From NCBI RefSeq assembly GCF_014196495.1, contig NZ_JACIDT010000003.1, forward strand, positions 248,001 to 312,000: DNA of 64,000 nt, given 5' to 3'. Below are positions 9,113 through 18,059 of this stretch, piece by piece (positions within the stretch are counted from its first letter, which is position 1; the number at the start of each line of letters is the position of its first letter). Source of the stretch: Sphingobium jiangsuense (GTDB taxonomy: Bacteria; Pseudomonadota; Alphaproteobacteria; Sphingomonadales; Sphingomonadaceae). The notes beneath the pieces are model-generated. The model searched no databases. It saw nothing but the letters and a program-made list of their open reading frames with translations, and had not been told where the DNA came from. Made by a program: the position numbers and the translations under genes.

Positions 9113-10990
9113 TCAGCGTCGCGGGGGCGCTTTCGCCGTCGATCCGGCCACGCGGAAAAGCCGCATGCCGTTCGCATCGGCGGGACCGGCCGGGCTGAGC
9201 CATGAGGGAATCTCGCCACGGCTGAGCCGGGCGGCAAGGCCATCGGGCGCATATTTCGCGTAGCGCTTGATCTCGCCCAGCTTCGGCGCGAACAGCAGAT
9301 AGGCCGCGCCGGTCCCCAGCACGATCCGCCGCGCTTGGTCGGGCGGGGCGATGAAGGCGTCGATCACCTTGCCGATGCCGACGACATTGCGGTGGTGGCC
9401 GGTGCCGATCACCGCATGGGGCGTGCGAACGAGGATTTCCGGCCCGACATCCAGCGGCGCGAAGAGAATGGCGGGGGGCAGGGCGGCGAGCTTGCCGATT
9501 TCCTGCTTCGAATAGGCGGCCTGATGCTCGCGCTCATTCTCATTCTCCATCGGCCCGGCGGCGGCGTTCGGCCGCGCCAGCGTCAGCAGCGGATCGGTGA
9601 GCAGCGCAAGGCCCGCCGGGGTGAGCAGCACGAGCGAGGAGGTGAGGACGACGCGGGACAGCATGTTCGGGCGGGCGGCAATGGGCGGATAGAGCCGGGC
9701 GATCATCCAGGCCATGCCCGCAAGGGCCATGAGATGCGCCACCGACATCGCGCGCATCACGAGCAGCGAGACGGCGAAGCTGCCCAGCATCATCCCCAGC
9801 AGCGACAGCCATTGCAGGCGGCGGCCGCTATCCCTTTCGGTGAAGGCGGCCAGTGCAAGGCCGGTGATGCCCGCCAGCGAGGGGAGAAGGATGACGAGCA
9901 CGAGCGGCAGCTTCTGGTCCCACAGCGGCAGCCCCTCCAATACGCCCTGATACCAGAGCGTGTAGACGGTCGGGCTGAGCGTGCGGAACGGACCGGCGAG
10001 GCAGATGCCCCCGGTCGCCGCGAACAGCCCCGCCGCGCCCGCGCCCGCGATCATGGCGGGAGCAACGCGGCGCCACGCGGTGCCGTCGCCGAGCAGCCGC
10101 CGCCCCAGCAGCATCATCGGGGGCAGCAGCAGCAGCGGCGCGAGATAGACGGGCGACATCGCATCGCAATAGGAAACGAGGCTCCCCCGCCAGCCATGGG
10201 TCGCCAGCAGCAGCAGCGCGGATCCGCCCGCGAGCAGGGAAACATAGCGGATGAGGCGCGGCCATTCGTCCGCGCGCGCGGCGTGGCGCAGCGCCACTAT
10301 GCCGCCCGCTATCGCCGCATAGGGCAGGCCCTCGCTCGAAATGTGGAGCCAGAGCGCGATCGCCGCGCCCATGATCCAGCCGCCCTTGCGCGGATCGGGA
10401 TGAAGCAGGCCCGCCAGCAGCCAGGCCGCCATCGCGATCTGCCAGCCATGATGGTCGATCCGCATCGGCGTCAGCTGCACGATGATCGGGAAGGACATGC
10501 CGAGCATCGTGACCGCCAGCAGTGCGGCACCATTGCCCATCACCCGCCGCAGCGCGCTGAACAGGCCGAGCGCGATCACGCCCAGCGTCAGCAGCGGCAC
10601 GAGCGCGCAGGCGGTGAGCTCGGCGGCGGCCTGCCCCGTCAGCGGACGCAGCAGCAGGATGACCGCCGCCAGCGGCAGGTCGACGATACGCGACCAGTGC
10701 ATCGGCCCGCCCAGCGGAGGATTGATCCGGTGCTGGCTGACGTCGAGCCAGCCTTGCCCGGCGAGGAAATCCCGCACCTGCACCAGCCGCAGCGCATCGT
10801 CGGGATCGCGAAAATCCATCGTCGCGATCGCGCCGGAGGACAGAAACAGCCAGAACGCCGCATAGCCCAGCCAGAGCAGGCCGAGCAGCAGCAGCGCATT
10901 ATGCTTCCGGTCCAGCCAGGGCCGGGCGGGGGCCATGCCGTCGATCGGCCGGGCGGGAGAGAGATCGGCCGGAGAAAAGGGGCTGTTCAC
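9113..10990 (-). CDS. Large multi-pass membrane protein, GT-C glycosyltransferase-like
   Basis: 625 residues. A short cytosolic N-terminus is followed by roughly 11-13 hydrophobic helices up to about residue 470 and a soluble C-terminal domain. The first extracytoplasmic loop has FRDPDDALRLVQVRDFLAGQ with a DPDD acidic pair, then DVSQHRINPPLGGPMHWSRIVDLP, and later RIDHHGWQ. This layout is that of GT-C superfamily enzymes (STT3/PglB/AglB-like and mannosyltransferases) that use polyprenyl-linked sugars at the periplasmic face. It overlaps the GtrA gene (ATGA at 10987-10990). A role in glycan or lipid glycosylation of the envelope is inferred. Confidence 0.7.
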   Translation of the reverse strand: MNSPFSPADLSPARPIDGMAPARPWLDRKHNALLLLGLLWLGYAAFWLFLSSGAIATMDFRDPDDALRLVQVRDFLAGQGWLDVSQHRINPPLGGPMHWSRIVDLPLAAVILLLRPLTGQAAAELTACALVPLLTLGVIALGLFSALRRVMGNGAALLAVTMLGMSFPIIVQLTPMRIDHHGWQIAMAAWLLAGLLHPDPRKGGWIMGAAIALWLHISSEGLPYAAIAGGIVALRHAARADEWPRLIRYVSLLAGGSALLLLATHGWRGSLVSYCDAMSPVYLAPLLLLPPMMLLGRRLLGDGTAWRRVAPAMIAGAGAAGLFAATGGICLAGPFRTLSPTVYTLWYQGVLEGLPLWDQKLPLVLVILLPSLAGITGLALAAFTERDSGRRLQWLSLLGMMLGSFAVSLLVMRAMSVAHLMALAGMAWMIARLYPPIAARPNMLSRVVLTSSLVLLTPAGLALLTDPLLTLARPNAAAGPMENENEREHQAAYSKQEIGKLAALPPAILFAPLDVGPEILVRTPHAVIGTGHHRNVVGIGKVIDAFIAPPDQARRIVLGTGAAYLLFAPKLGEIKRYAKYAPDGLAARLSRGEIPSWLSPAGPADANGMRLFRVAGSTAKAPPRR

Positions 10991-11391
10991 GCGAAAACCA
11001 CGCTCCGTCGCAGCATATAGGTGAGGTGAAAGCTGACCGCGATCGCGCCCAGCTTGGCGAGGCGGGCGTCGAGGCCGAGCTTGCTGCCCAGCCCGACGAT
11101 CGCGCCGGTAATGGCGAGGCCGACAAGGGCGGACGCGACGAACAGCAGCTTCTGCCGTCGCCTGCGCGAGACGAAGCAGGGCGTCTGCCGCGCGAAGACG
11201 AGGCGGGAGGACGCCAGCCAGTGCGCCAGCAGGCCGGTGCTGTATCCGGCGGCGGAGGCGGGAACCGGCGGCATGCCGGCGTTCAGCAGGATCATGAACA
11301 GCGCCAGGTCGACGCCCAGCGCGATCACGCTCGCCATGACGTAGCGCGCATAGACGATGCGCCAGATCATGCCGGCGATCTGCGCGACCAT
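10987..11391 (-). CDS. GtrA family membrane protein
   Basis: Four-helix integral membrane protein of 134 residues. GtrA-type proteins are thought to flip or help present polyprenyl-phosphate sugars, such as undecaprenyl-phosphate glucose, for envelope decoration. Visible features are YVMASVIALGVDLALFMILL, a second helix with GYSTGLLAHWLASSRLVF (the conserved N/S-x-R-x-F pattern) and a C-terminal helix ending YMLRRSVVF. The start at 11391 is preferred over one 72 bases upstream because that extension is arginine-rich and lies inside the FAD gene. It is sandwiched between the FAD oxidoreductase (4-base gap) and the GT-C gene (4-base overlap). Confidence 0.85.
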   Translation of the reverse strand: MVAQIAGMIWRIVYARYVMASVIALGVDLALFMILLNAGMPPVPASAAGYSTGLLAHWLASSRLVFARQTPCFVSRRRRQKLLFVASALVGLAITGAIVGLGSKLGLDARLAKLGAIAVSFHLTYMLRRSVVFA

Positions 11392-11395
11392 CGGC

Positions 11396-13006
11396 TCAGG
11401 CCGCCTTGCTCGGCCGCTTCGCCGCAGTCGAACCGGTCTCGCCCGCGACCCGCGCGGGGACATCCCGCACGCTTCCCAGCGCGGCCTGCTCGCCGGTGCT
11501 CAGCGCGGCGTGGCTCTGCGCGCCCTCATGGCCCGCCTCATGATATTCCGCATCCTCATTGACCGCCCAGATGTCGTAGAGCCGCTCGCCCGCCTCGATA
11601 TTGCGGGCGGTCAGCATCGCCGTCATCATCGCATGGTCCTGGTTGTTGTAGCGGTGCATGCCGTTGCGGCCGACCAGATGCAGCGTCGGATATTTCGCCT
11701 CCAGCTCGCGGCGCATCGCCTCGACATTGGCGGCATAATGGTCGTCATAGACCGGATAGGCCTTTTCCTGCCGCACCACCGCGCCGCCGACCACGTCCTC
11801 CGGCCTGCACAGGCCGAGGATCGCCATTTCCTTCTTCGCCAGCTCGACCAGATCGGCGTCGGAGGAGGACCACAGGCCGTCGCCTTCGAAGCAGAAATAT
11901 TCGAGGCCGACGCAGGCGATGCCTTCGTCCGGCACCATTTCGGGCGACCAGCTGCGGAAATTCTGCACCCGGCCGACCTTCACCTTGCTGTCATGGATGT
12001 AGATCCAATTGTCGGGGAACAGGTCCTCGGAGCGGATCATCAGCGCGACGGTCAGGAAGTCGCGATATTTGAGGTCCAGCGCCTCGCCCATGGTTTCGGG
12101 CAGCGGATGGATGCGCCCCGCCAGCTCGCGCATCGGCGCGGAACTGATCACATGGGCGGCGTCGATGATGACGTCGGAACCGTCCTCGCGCGTGGCCGAC
12201 ACGCGCCAGCGGCCGGAAAGCTGGTCCTGCGACAGGCGCTTGAGCGCATGGCCCATCAGCACCTCGTTTCCGGCGGCGCGGACATGATCGCGAGCGGCCT
12301 CCCACATCATGCCGGGGCCGAGGCGGGGATAGCGGAAGCTTTCCAGCAGCGTCTTGGTTTCCATGCCGTCATTGGGCCGCCGGTTGAGGCCGAGGCTGCG
12401 CTTCAGGCCGTCCAGCACCGCCTTGCCGAGGCTGAGGCCCTTGATGCGCTGCGCCGCCCAGTCGGCGGACATTTCGTCGCAGGGCATGCCCCAGACCTTC
12501 TCCGTGTAGGTCTTGAAGAAGATGGAATAGAGCTTGTGACCGAACTGGTTGACGACCCAGTCCTCGAAACTGCGCACATCCTTTTTCGGCGACAGCTTCC
12601 AGCGCAGATAGCTCGCCATGCAGAGCGTGGAGCGCCAGATGCCCAGATTGCGCAGCGCCTCGAACGCGCGCAGCGGATAGCTGTAGAATTTGCCCTCATA
12701 ATAGATACGGCTCATGCGCGGGCGCTGGATGAAGTCGTCGGGAAGGATCTCGTTCCAAAGGTCGACCACTTCCTTCGATTTGGAGAAGAAGCGGTGCCCG
12801 CCAATGTCGAAGCGGAAGCCGTCATGCTCGACGGTGCGGCTGATGCCGCCGACATAATGGGGGTCCTTCTCGATGACGGTGACGCGATGGCCGCTTTTGG
12901 AGAGGAGATAGGCGGCCGTCAGGCCCGCCGGTCCCGCGCCGATGATCGCGACATCCGTTTCGTGCTTTGCCTTCGACACAAGAATCCCCCGCTTCGATGA
13001 AATCAT
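11396..13006 (-). CDS. FAD/NAD(P)-dependent amine-oxidase-like protein (UDP-galactopyranose mutase-like)
   Basis: 536 residues. It has an N-terminal dinucleotide fold, DVAIIGAGPAGLTAAYLL with E46-like VIEKDPHYVGG, then DIGGHRFFSKSKEVVDLWNEIL. It belongs to the COG1232 group, which holds protoporphyrinogen oxidase, UDP-galactopyranose mutase and phytoene-desaturase relatives. Genes of this subgroup often lie beside polysaccharide genes, which fits its place as first gene of the FAD-GtrA-GT-C operon; a sugar-modifying redox or mutase role is inferred. The first ATG is at 13006; a GTG at codon 11 with GGGGG upstream is an alternative start. The last about 50 residues are low complexity. Confidence 0.75.
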   Translation of the reverse strand: MISSKRGILVSKAKHETDVAIIGAGPAGLTAAYLLSKSGHRVTVIEKDPHYVGGISRTVEHDGFRFDIGGHRFFSKSKEVVDLWNEILPDDFIQRPRMSRIYYEGKFYSYPLRAFEALRNLGIWRSTLCMASYLRWKLSPKKDVRSFEDWVVNQFGHKLYSIFFKTYTEKVWGMPCDEMSADWAAQRIKGLSLGKAVLDGLKRSLGLNRRPNDGMETKTLLESFRYPRLGPGMMWEAARDHVRAAGNEVLMGHALKRLSQDQLSGRWRVSATREDGSDVIIDAAHVISSAPMRELAGRIHPLPETMGEALDLKYRDFLTVALMIRSEDLFPDNWIYIHDSKVKVGRVQNFRSWSPEMVPDEGIACVGLEYFCFEGDGLWSSSDADLVELAKKEMAILGLCRPEDVVGGAVVRQEKAYPVYDDHYAANVEAMRRELEAKYPTLHLVGRNGMHRYNNQDHAMMTAMLTARNIEAGERLYDIWAVNEDAEYHEAGHEGAQSHAALSTGEQAALGSVRDVPARVAGETGSTAAKRPSKAA

Positions 13007-13092
13007 CCAGCAGGGGAATGAAGGAAAATGGATAATGAAGGGTTAACCGGCCGGGCGGTCTGCGCGCCCGGCCCGCGTCTTTCCCCGGTTTC

Positions 13093-13620
13093 TCAGCGGC
13101 AGGAAACGCCGCCGCGATCGATCTCGCGGCCGAGCAACGCGCCCGCGCCCGCGCCGAGCAGCGTGCCCATGATGCTGGACTGGCCGCGATCGAGGCGGTT
13201 GCCGATGATGCCGCCCAGCGCCGCGCCGACGATGAGGCCGGTGGTGCCGTCCGACCGCCGGCAATAATAGCGGTCGTCGGCGCCGCGATAGATGCGGGTC
13301 TGGCGCGTCACGCGGATCGGCTGATAGCCGCTGCGATAATAATGATTGGCGTAATAGCCGCGATAGCGCGGATCGGGCCGGTTATAATCGTAGTTGTGGA
13401 TGATGACCGGGCGCCGGCTCTGGCGGTGGGCGGGGGTGCGGTGCGTATCCCGGCGGGCGTCGTGACGATCGCGGTCGCCCCGCCGGTCGTCATGGCGGCC
13501 GCGGTCGTTGTCGTGTGCCGAGCGCTGCGGCTGGGCCTGGGCGGGCGTCGCCGCCACCGTGCCCAGGCCGAGCGATGCCGCCATCAGCAGCGCCGAGACG
13601 GTCCGGTATGTGCCTTTCAT
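13093..13620 (-). CDS. Exported glycine-zipper (2TM) protein
   Basis: 175 residues. Sec signal peptide (MKGTYRTVSALLMAASLGLG, cleavage near PAQA-QP), then a very His/Arg/Asp-rich stretch (residues 35-70: HDNDRGRHDDRRGDRDRHD), a Tyr-rich segment NRPDPRYRGYYANHYYRSGY, and a C-terminal glycine zipper GLIVGAALGGIIGNRLDRGQ plus GTLLGAGAGALLGREID. Such proteins are outer-membrane or periplasmic surface-antigen-like proteins (Rick_17kDa/YMGG type). AGGAGA lies 6 bases upstream of ATG 13620, which decides the start over open frame further upstream. Its function is unknown. Confidence 0.8.
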   Translation of the reverse strand: MKGTYRTVSALLMAASLGLGTVAATPAQAQPQRSAHDNDRGRHDDRRGDRDRHDARRDTHRTPAHRQSRRPVIIHNYDYNRPDPRYRGYYANHYYRSGYQPIRVTRQTRIYRGADDRYYCRRSDGTTGLIVGAALGGIIGNRLDRGQSSIMGTLLGAGAGALLGREIDRGGVSCR

Positions 13621-13811
13621 CGGGGGTCTCCTGAAAAACCGGTTGGTGAAGGCTGTAACGCGGCGGTTCGGAGCAATGTTGCATGAACGGAAAACAACCG
13701 CCCGTTCATCCGGCATCCTGCCGACCGAAGGCATATTGCGTTCCCTTGCCGGAAGGCGGCGCCCCGCATAGATAGGGGAAGGACGGCAAGGGCCGGAAAG
13801 AAGGAGACGAT

Positions 13812-13937
13812 ATGGGCAAGTGGATGATGGTGGCGCTGACCGGCATGGCGTTGGCGCTGTCGGCCTGCAACACGGTCAAGGGCGTGGGCCGGGACATTGA
13901 ATCGGTCGGCAGCGCGGGCGAACGGGCGATCAAATAA
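13812..13937 (+). CDS. Entericidin A/B family small lipoprotein
   Basis: A 41-residue protein with a hydrophobic signal (MVALTGMALALSAC) and lipobox LSAC; the mature sequence NTVKGVGRDIESVGSAGERAI is the typical entericidin pattern. AAGGAGACGAT precedes the ATG. Entericidins are small envelope lipoproteins first described as an antidote/toxin pair; single copies in alphaproteobacteria have no proven role. Confidence 0.85.
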   Translation: MGKWMMVALTGMALALSACNTVKGVGRDIESVGSAGERAIK

Positions 13938-14073
13938 GATTTGGATGGGTTGGAAAGTGGTATGGCGTTTGCGAACCCGTCGGCTGTGCAATGGCGGGTT
14001 GAGGCCAGAAGCGGACATCGATCCTCCCCTCCCCTGAAGGGGAGGGGCTGATGTCACAAAACCACCCAAAAGC

Positions 14074-14104
14074 CGTCATGCCAGCGTAGGCTGGCATCTC
14101 GGGA
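14074..14104. repeat. Dispersed repeat, TGCCAGCG-AGGCTGGCA type
   Basis: CGTCATGCCAGCGTAGGCTGGCATCTCGGGA contains a 7-bp palindrome TGCCAGC/GCTGGCA. A copy differing at two bases lies at 63813-63843. This is a common extragenic repeat of alphaproteobacteria. Confidence 0.75.
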
Positions 14105-14221
14105 GGCGGCGCACCCCCCCATGGCCTGCGCCCAGCCTGCGCTGTAGCGATGGTTGAGGCGAGGCATCCAACCAGTCCCGATCCGCCTTCCGCAAGCCGA
14201 TGGCAAACCCGAACGCCCAGA

Positions 14222-14254
14222 GAAAAAGGCCGATCGGTTCCCCGGTCGGCCTTT
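14222..14254 (-). terminator. Terminator of the nrdAB operon
   Basis: AAAGGCCGATCGG (14225-14237) and CCGGTCGGCCTTT (14242-14254) form a 13-bp stem with a TTCC/GGAA loop and one wobble pair. On the minus strand it ends in TTTTTC, 25 bases after the nrdB stop. Confidence 0.85.
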
Positions 14255-14278
14255 CGATATAATTCTGTTCCGGCTCGC

Positions 14279-15334
14279 TTATTCCGCCGCCACGCCGGCA
14301 GCCCTGAACATGTCCACCGCGTCCTCGCCTTCCCCGGCGCCCTCGTCGTTGGCGCGCAGCTTCTGGCGGCGGTCGAAATTGTCCCACACGTCGTTCCAGT
14401 TGCCGCGCGTCGCGCCCTTGGAATATTCGGTCGCACGGGTTTCGAAGAAGTTCGCATGCTCGACGCCGTTGAGCAGCGGGGTCAGCCAGGGCAGCGGATG
14501 CTCCTCGATCATGTAGATCGGCTGGAAGCCCAGCTGGCCGAGGCGCCAGTCGGCGATATAGCGGATATAGCGCTTGATCTCCTTGGCGGTCATGCCCGGC
14601 ACCGGGCCCATTTCGAACACCAGGTCGATGAACGCGTCCTCGATCCGCACCGTCTTCTGGCAGCAGTCGATAATGTCTTCCTTCACCGCCTTGGTGAGGC
14701 AGCCGCGTTCCTTGGTAAAGGCGTGGAACAGGCGGGTGATGCCCTCGCAATGCAGGCTCTCGTCGCGCACCGACCAGCTGACGATCTGGCCCATGCCCTT
14801 CATCTTGTTGAAGCGCGGGAAGTTCATCAGCATCGCGAAGCTGGCGAACAGTTGCAGGCCCTCGGTGAAGCCGCCGAACATCGCCAGCGTGCGGGCGATG
14901 TCCTCGTCGCTGTCTACCCCGAACTGCTGGAGATAATCGTGCTTGTCGCGCATCTCCTGATATTCGAGGAAAGCGGCATATTCGCTTTCCGGCATGCCGA
15001 TGGTGTCGAGCAGGTGCGAATAGGCGGCGATGTGGACCGTTTCCATGTTGCTGAACGCGGTCAGCATCATCTTGATCTCGGTCGGCTTGAACACGCGGCC
15101 ATATTTTTCGTGGTAGCAATCCTGCACCTCGACGTCGGCCTGTGTGAAGAAGCGGAAAATCTGGGTGAGCAGGTTGCGCTCCGGGTCGGACAGCTTCTGC
15201 GCCCAATCGCGGCAATCCTCGCCCAGCGGCACCTCTTCGGGCAGCCAGTGGATCTGCTGCTGGCGCTTCCAGAAATCATAGGCCCAGGGATATTCGAAGG
15301 GCTTGTAGGTCTTGGACGCTTGAAGAAGAGGCAT
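14279..15334 (-). CDS. nrdB: Ribonucleoside-diphosphate reductase beta subunit (class Ia)
   Basis: Diiron-tyrosyl radical subunit R2 of ribonucleotide reductase, 351 residues. Ligand motifs are in order: D67 within FFTQADVEVQD, E98 and H101 in NMETVHIAAY with the radical tyrosine Y105 four residues after the histidine, and later ESLHCEG in VRDESLHCEG. So it is a tyrosyl-radical R2 and not the Mn/Fe class Ic type that lacks the tyrosine. The C-terminal tail, which would dock into NrdA, is acidic and alanine-rich (EGAGEGEDAVDMFRAAG). It lies downstream of nrdA with a gap of about 135 bp and ends at a strong terminator. Confidence 0.96.
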   Translation of the reverse strand: MPLLQASKTYKPFEYPWAYDFWKRQQQIHWLPEEVPLGEDCRDWAQKLSDPERNLLTQIFRFFTQADVEVQDCYHEKYGRVFKPTEIKMMLTAFSNMETVHIAAYSHLLDTIGMPESEYAAFLEYQEMRDKHDYLQQFGVDSDEDIARTLAMFGGFTEGLQLFASFAMLMNFPRFNKMKGMGQIVSWSVRDESLHCEGITRLFHAFTKERGCLTKAVKEDIIDCCQKTVRIEDAFIDLVFEMGPVPGMTAKEIKRYIRYIADWRLGQLGFQPIYMIEEHPLPWLTPLLNGVEHANFFETRATEYSKGATRGNWNDVWDNFDRRQKLRANDEGAGEGEDAVDMFRAAGVAAE

Positions 15335-15469
15335 GGCGACTGATCCTGTTGGTGGCGCGGGCGGGCATCGCGGCCCGACCCGCGCCTGATATTATGGTAA
15401 GCCGGCGGCCGGTTTGTTACCGGCCATTATCTTTCGTTGCGACCCGAAAGGCTCCGCCTGTCGGCATGC

Positions 15470-17449
15470 TCACTGACAGGCGAGGCACTCGTCATAATCG
15501 GTGGTTTCGCCACCGATTTCGAACCTGGGCGCCTCGGGCGTGTTGTCCGCCTCGACGCCGCCCGCGAAGCCGGCGCGCTGCACCGACTTCGAACGCAGAT
15601 AATATAGGGACTTTATGCCCATTTCCCAGGCGCGGAAGTGCAGCATCAACAGGTCCCACTTCTCCACATCGGCCGGGATGAAGAGGTTCAGCGACTGCGC
15701 CTGGTCGATATAGGGCGTGCGGTCGGCCGCCAGTTCGAGCAGCCAGCGCTGGTCGATCTCAAAGCTGGTCTTGAACGCGTCCTTCTCTTCCTGCGTCAGG
15801 AAGTCGAGATGCTGGACCGAACCGCCCTTTTCGAGGATCGAGTTCCACACATTGCCGCTGTCCTTGGATTTATCCTTCAGCAGCTTTTCGAGATAGGGGT
15901 TCTTCACCGCGAAGCTGCCGGACAGCGTCTTGTGCGTGTAGATATTGGCCGGGATCGGCTCGATGCAGGCGGAGGTGCCGCCGCAGATGATGCTGATCGA
16001 TGCGGTCGGCGCGATCGCCATCTTGCAGCTGAAACGCTCCATCACGCCCATGTCGGCGGCGTCGGGGCAGGGGCCGCGCTCCTGCGCCAGCAGCATCGAG
16101 GCCTCGTTCACCTTGGCGTTGATATGCTTGAAGATGCGCAGGTTCCAGCTCTTGGCCATCGCGCTTTCGAACGGGATGAGCCGCGCCTGCAGGAAGCTGT
16201 GGAAGCCCATCACGCCGAGGCCCACCGAGCGCTCGCGGCTGGCGCTGTACTTGGCGCGGGCCATTTCGTCGGGGGCGCGGTCGATATAGTCCTGGAGGAC
16301 GTTGTCGAGGAAGCGCATCACGTCCTCGATGAACTGCCGGTCGTCCTTCCACTCGTCCCAGGTTTCGAGGTTGAGCGAGGAGAGGCAGCAGACGGCGGTG
16401 CGGTCCTTGCCCAGATGGTCGACGCCGGTCGGCAGCGTGATCTCCGAGCACAGGTTCGAGGTCGAGACCTTGAGGCCGAGGTCGCGATGATGCTTGGGCA
16501 TCATGCGGTTCACGGTGTCGGAGAAGACGATATAGGGCTCGCCGGTGGCGAGGCGCACCTCGACCAGCTTCTGGAACAGCGCGCGGGCGTTGACGGTGCC
16601 GCGCACCGAGCCGTCCTTGGGCGATTTCAGGTCGAAATCGGCGCCGTCGCGCACCGCTTCCATGAACTCGTCGGTCAGCAGCACGCCGTGATGCAGGTTG
16701 AGCGCCTTGCGGTTGAAGTCGCCGCTCGTCTTGCGGATTTCAAGGAATTCCTCGATTTCCGGGTGGCTGATGTCGATATAGCAGGCGGCCGAGCCGCGGC
16801 GCAGCGAGCCCTGTGAAATGGCGAGCGTCAGGCTGTCCATCACGCGGACGAACGGGATGATGCCGCTGGTCTTGCCGTTGAGGCCGACCGGCTCGCCGAT
16901 GCCGCGCACATTGCCCCAATAGGTGCCGATGCCGCCGCCGCGCGAGGCGAGCCACACATTCTCGTTCCAGGTGTTGACGATGCCTTCGAGGCTGTCCTCG
17001 ACGCTGTTGAGATAGCAGCTGATCGGCAGGCCGCGCCCGGTGCCGCCGTTCGACAGCACCGGCGTCGCGGGCATGAACCACAGGCGGCTGATATAGTCGT
17101 AGATGCGCTGGGCGTGATCGGCATCGTCGGCATAGGCGGCCGCGACGCGGGCGAACAGATCCTGATAGGATTCGCCGGGCAGCAGATAGCGGTCCTTCAG
17201 GGTTTCCTTGCCGAATTCGGTCAGCAGCGCATCGCGCGAGGCGTCGGTGGCGACGGGGAAGCGGCGTTCGGCGATCGTCTTGGAATCGATCTTCGCCGGG
17301 GCCGGGTCCGCAGCCTTCGCATCCGCAGCTTTCGCGCCCTCGCCCTGCGCGCGCTCGTTCTGCACGCCCATATTCTGCTCAAGGGGCAGTCTGTCCTCGG
17401 TTGCCGCCACGTCGATCGTACCTGCTTCCTGCGAGTCTCTGAAATCCAT
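15470..17449 (-). CDS. nrdA: Ribonucleoside-diphosphate reductase alpha subunit (class I)
   Basis: Catalytic R1 subunit, 659 residues. Seen: the active-site region GLPISCYLNSVEDSLEG, the NLCSEITLP cysteine motif, the PTASISIICGGTSACIEP loop and the C-terminal redox pair ECLACQ. The N-terminal about 55 residues are Ala/Lys/Asp low complexity, and no ATP-cone domain (about 90 residues, present in E. coli NrdA) can be recognised, so the usual dATP overall-activity switch may be missing. Transcription is probably controlled by NrdR through two boxes at 17619-17663. The start at 17449 fits the family but the short tail makes it less certain. Confidence 0.95.
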   Translation of the reverse strand: MDFRDSQEAGTIDVAATEDRLPLEQNMGVQNERAQGEGAKAADAKAADPAPAKIDSKTIAERRFPVATDASRDALLTEFGKETLKDRYLLPGESYQDLFARVAAAYADDADHAQRIYDYISRLWFMPATPVLSNGGTGRGLPISCYLNSVEDSLEGIVNTWNENVWLASRGGGIGTYWGNVRGIGEPVGLNGKTSGIIPFVRVMDSLTLAISQGSLRRGSAACYIDISHPEIEEFLEIRKTSGDFNRKALNLHHGVLLTDEFMEAVRDGADFDLKSPKDGSVRGTVNARALFQKLVEVRLATGEPYIVFSDTVNRMMPKHHRDLGLKVSTSNLCSEITLPTGVDHLGKDRTAVCCLSSLNLETWDEWKDDRQFIEDVMRFLDNVLQDYIDRAPDEMARAKYSASRERSVGLGVMGFHSFLQARLIPFESAMAKSWNLRIFKHINAKVNEASMLLAQERGPCPDAADMGVMERFSCKMAIAPTASISIICGGTSACIEPIPANIYTHKTLSGSFAVKNPYLEKLLKDKSKDSGNVWNSILEKGGSVQHLDFLTQEEKDAFKTSFEIDQRWLLELAADRTPYIDQAQSLNLFIPADVEKWDLLMLHFRAWEMGIKSLYYLRSKSVQRAGFAGGVEADNTPEAPRFEIGGETTDYDECLACQ

Positions 17450-17618
17450 CGTGCCGCCCTCAAATTAACCCAATGCCATGACCCGGTCGAGCATGCGGGG
17501 CCATGCCCCGCCGAGCGTCGCGCCGGCTCCGAAAAGAGGGCACCGGATCTTCCCCTCCGGCCATGGCTGAAATGGGGATTGGGGCGATCCTGTTCAACGC
17601 CGCGCCAGCCCTTTCAGC

Positions 17619-17663
17619 CACAACTTTTGGTAGCCCCCTTCGTTGTCGGCACAAGGGATAGTG
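17619..17663 (-). promoter_or_regulatory. Pair of NrdR-box-like sites upstream of nrdAB
   Basis: On the minus strand, CACTATCCCTTGTG (17650-17663) and TACCAAAAGTTGTG (17619-17632) resemble the NrdR consensus CwAtATaTwGtg, with 9 and 8 of 12 matches. Their centres are 31 bp apart, three helical turns, which is the usual arrangement of paired NrdR boxes. They lie 170-215 bp upstream of nrdA. Confidence 0.6.
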
Positions 17664-18059
17664 CCACAGCGGCGCGCGATGCAAGAGGGTAAAATTGCAT
17701 GGCGGGGAACGGTTCACCGCTTGTTCGATTCGTTTCGTCGCAGGTCCGGGGGTGGGGCGCCGGGCGACGCGTGGGAACTCCTCGGCGCATGAAAAAGCAA
17801 GGGCGGGCTGTAATAAAAAATAAAATTTTCCGATGGACAGGATTTTACATGATTCGACCCCGATCGCTCCTCCGGTGAAGGGGGGCGGCGCTGCTTTCCT
17901 CCACCCGCGGCGGGGCGGCTCGCCTGCCGGGGCAAGGGCGGGAAAGCGACGGAAAAGCGCGGAAATTGCGGGCGCCCCTAGACTCGGCGCCGATTCCGAA
18001 ATAGGCGGGCCCAGTCTAATCGAAGCAGATACGAGGCAGATCGCCGGAGGATTTACCCA
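17664..18059. other. Upstream region of the divergent nrdA and fumarase genes
   Basis: No gene is supported. It holds an AT-rich patch (TAATAAAAAATAAAATTTT near 17812) that may contain promoter elements, GC-rich sequence to 18000, and GGAGG at 18046-18050, the ribosome-binding site for the fumarase at 18060. Confidence 0.5.

Larger units (their letters stand above)
13938..14278. other. Intergenic region with repeats, no gene
   Basis: Contains a CCCCTCCCCT...AGGGGAGGGG palindrome near 14030-14048, the mobile-type repeat at 14074-14104, and the nrdB terminator. No coding sequence with a credible start is visible. Confidence 0.6.
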
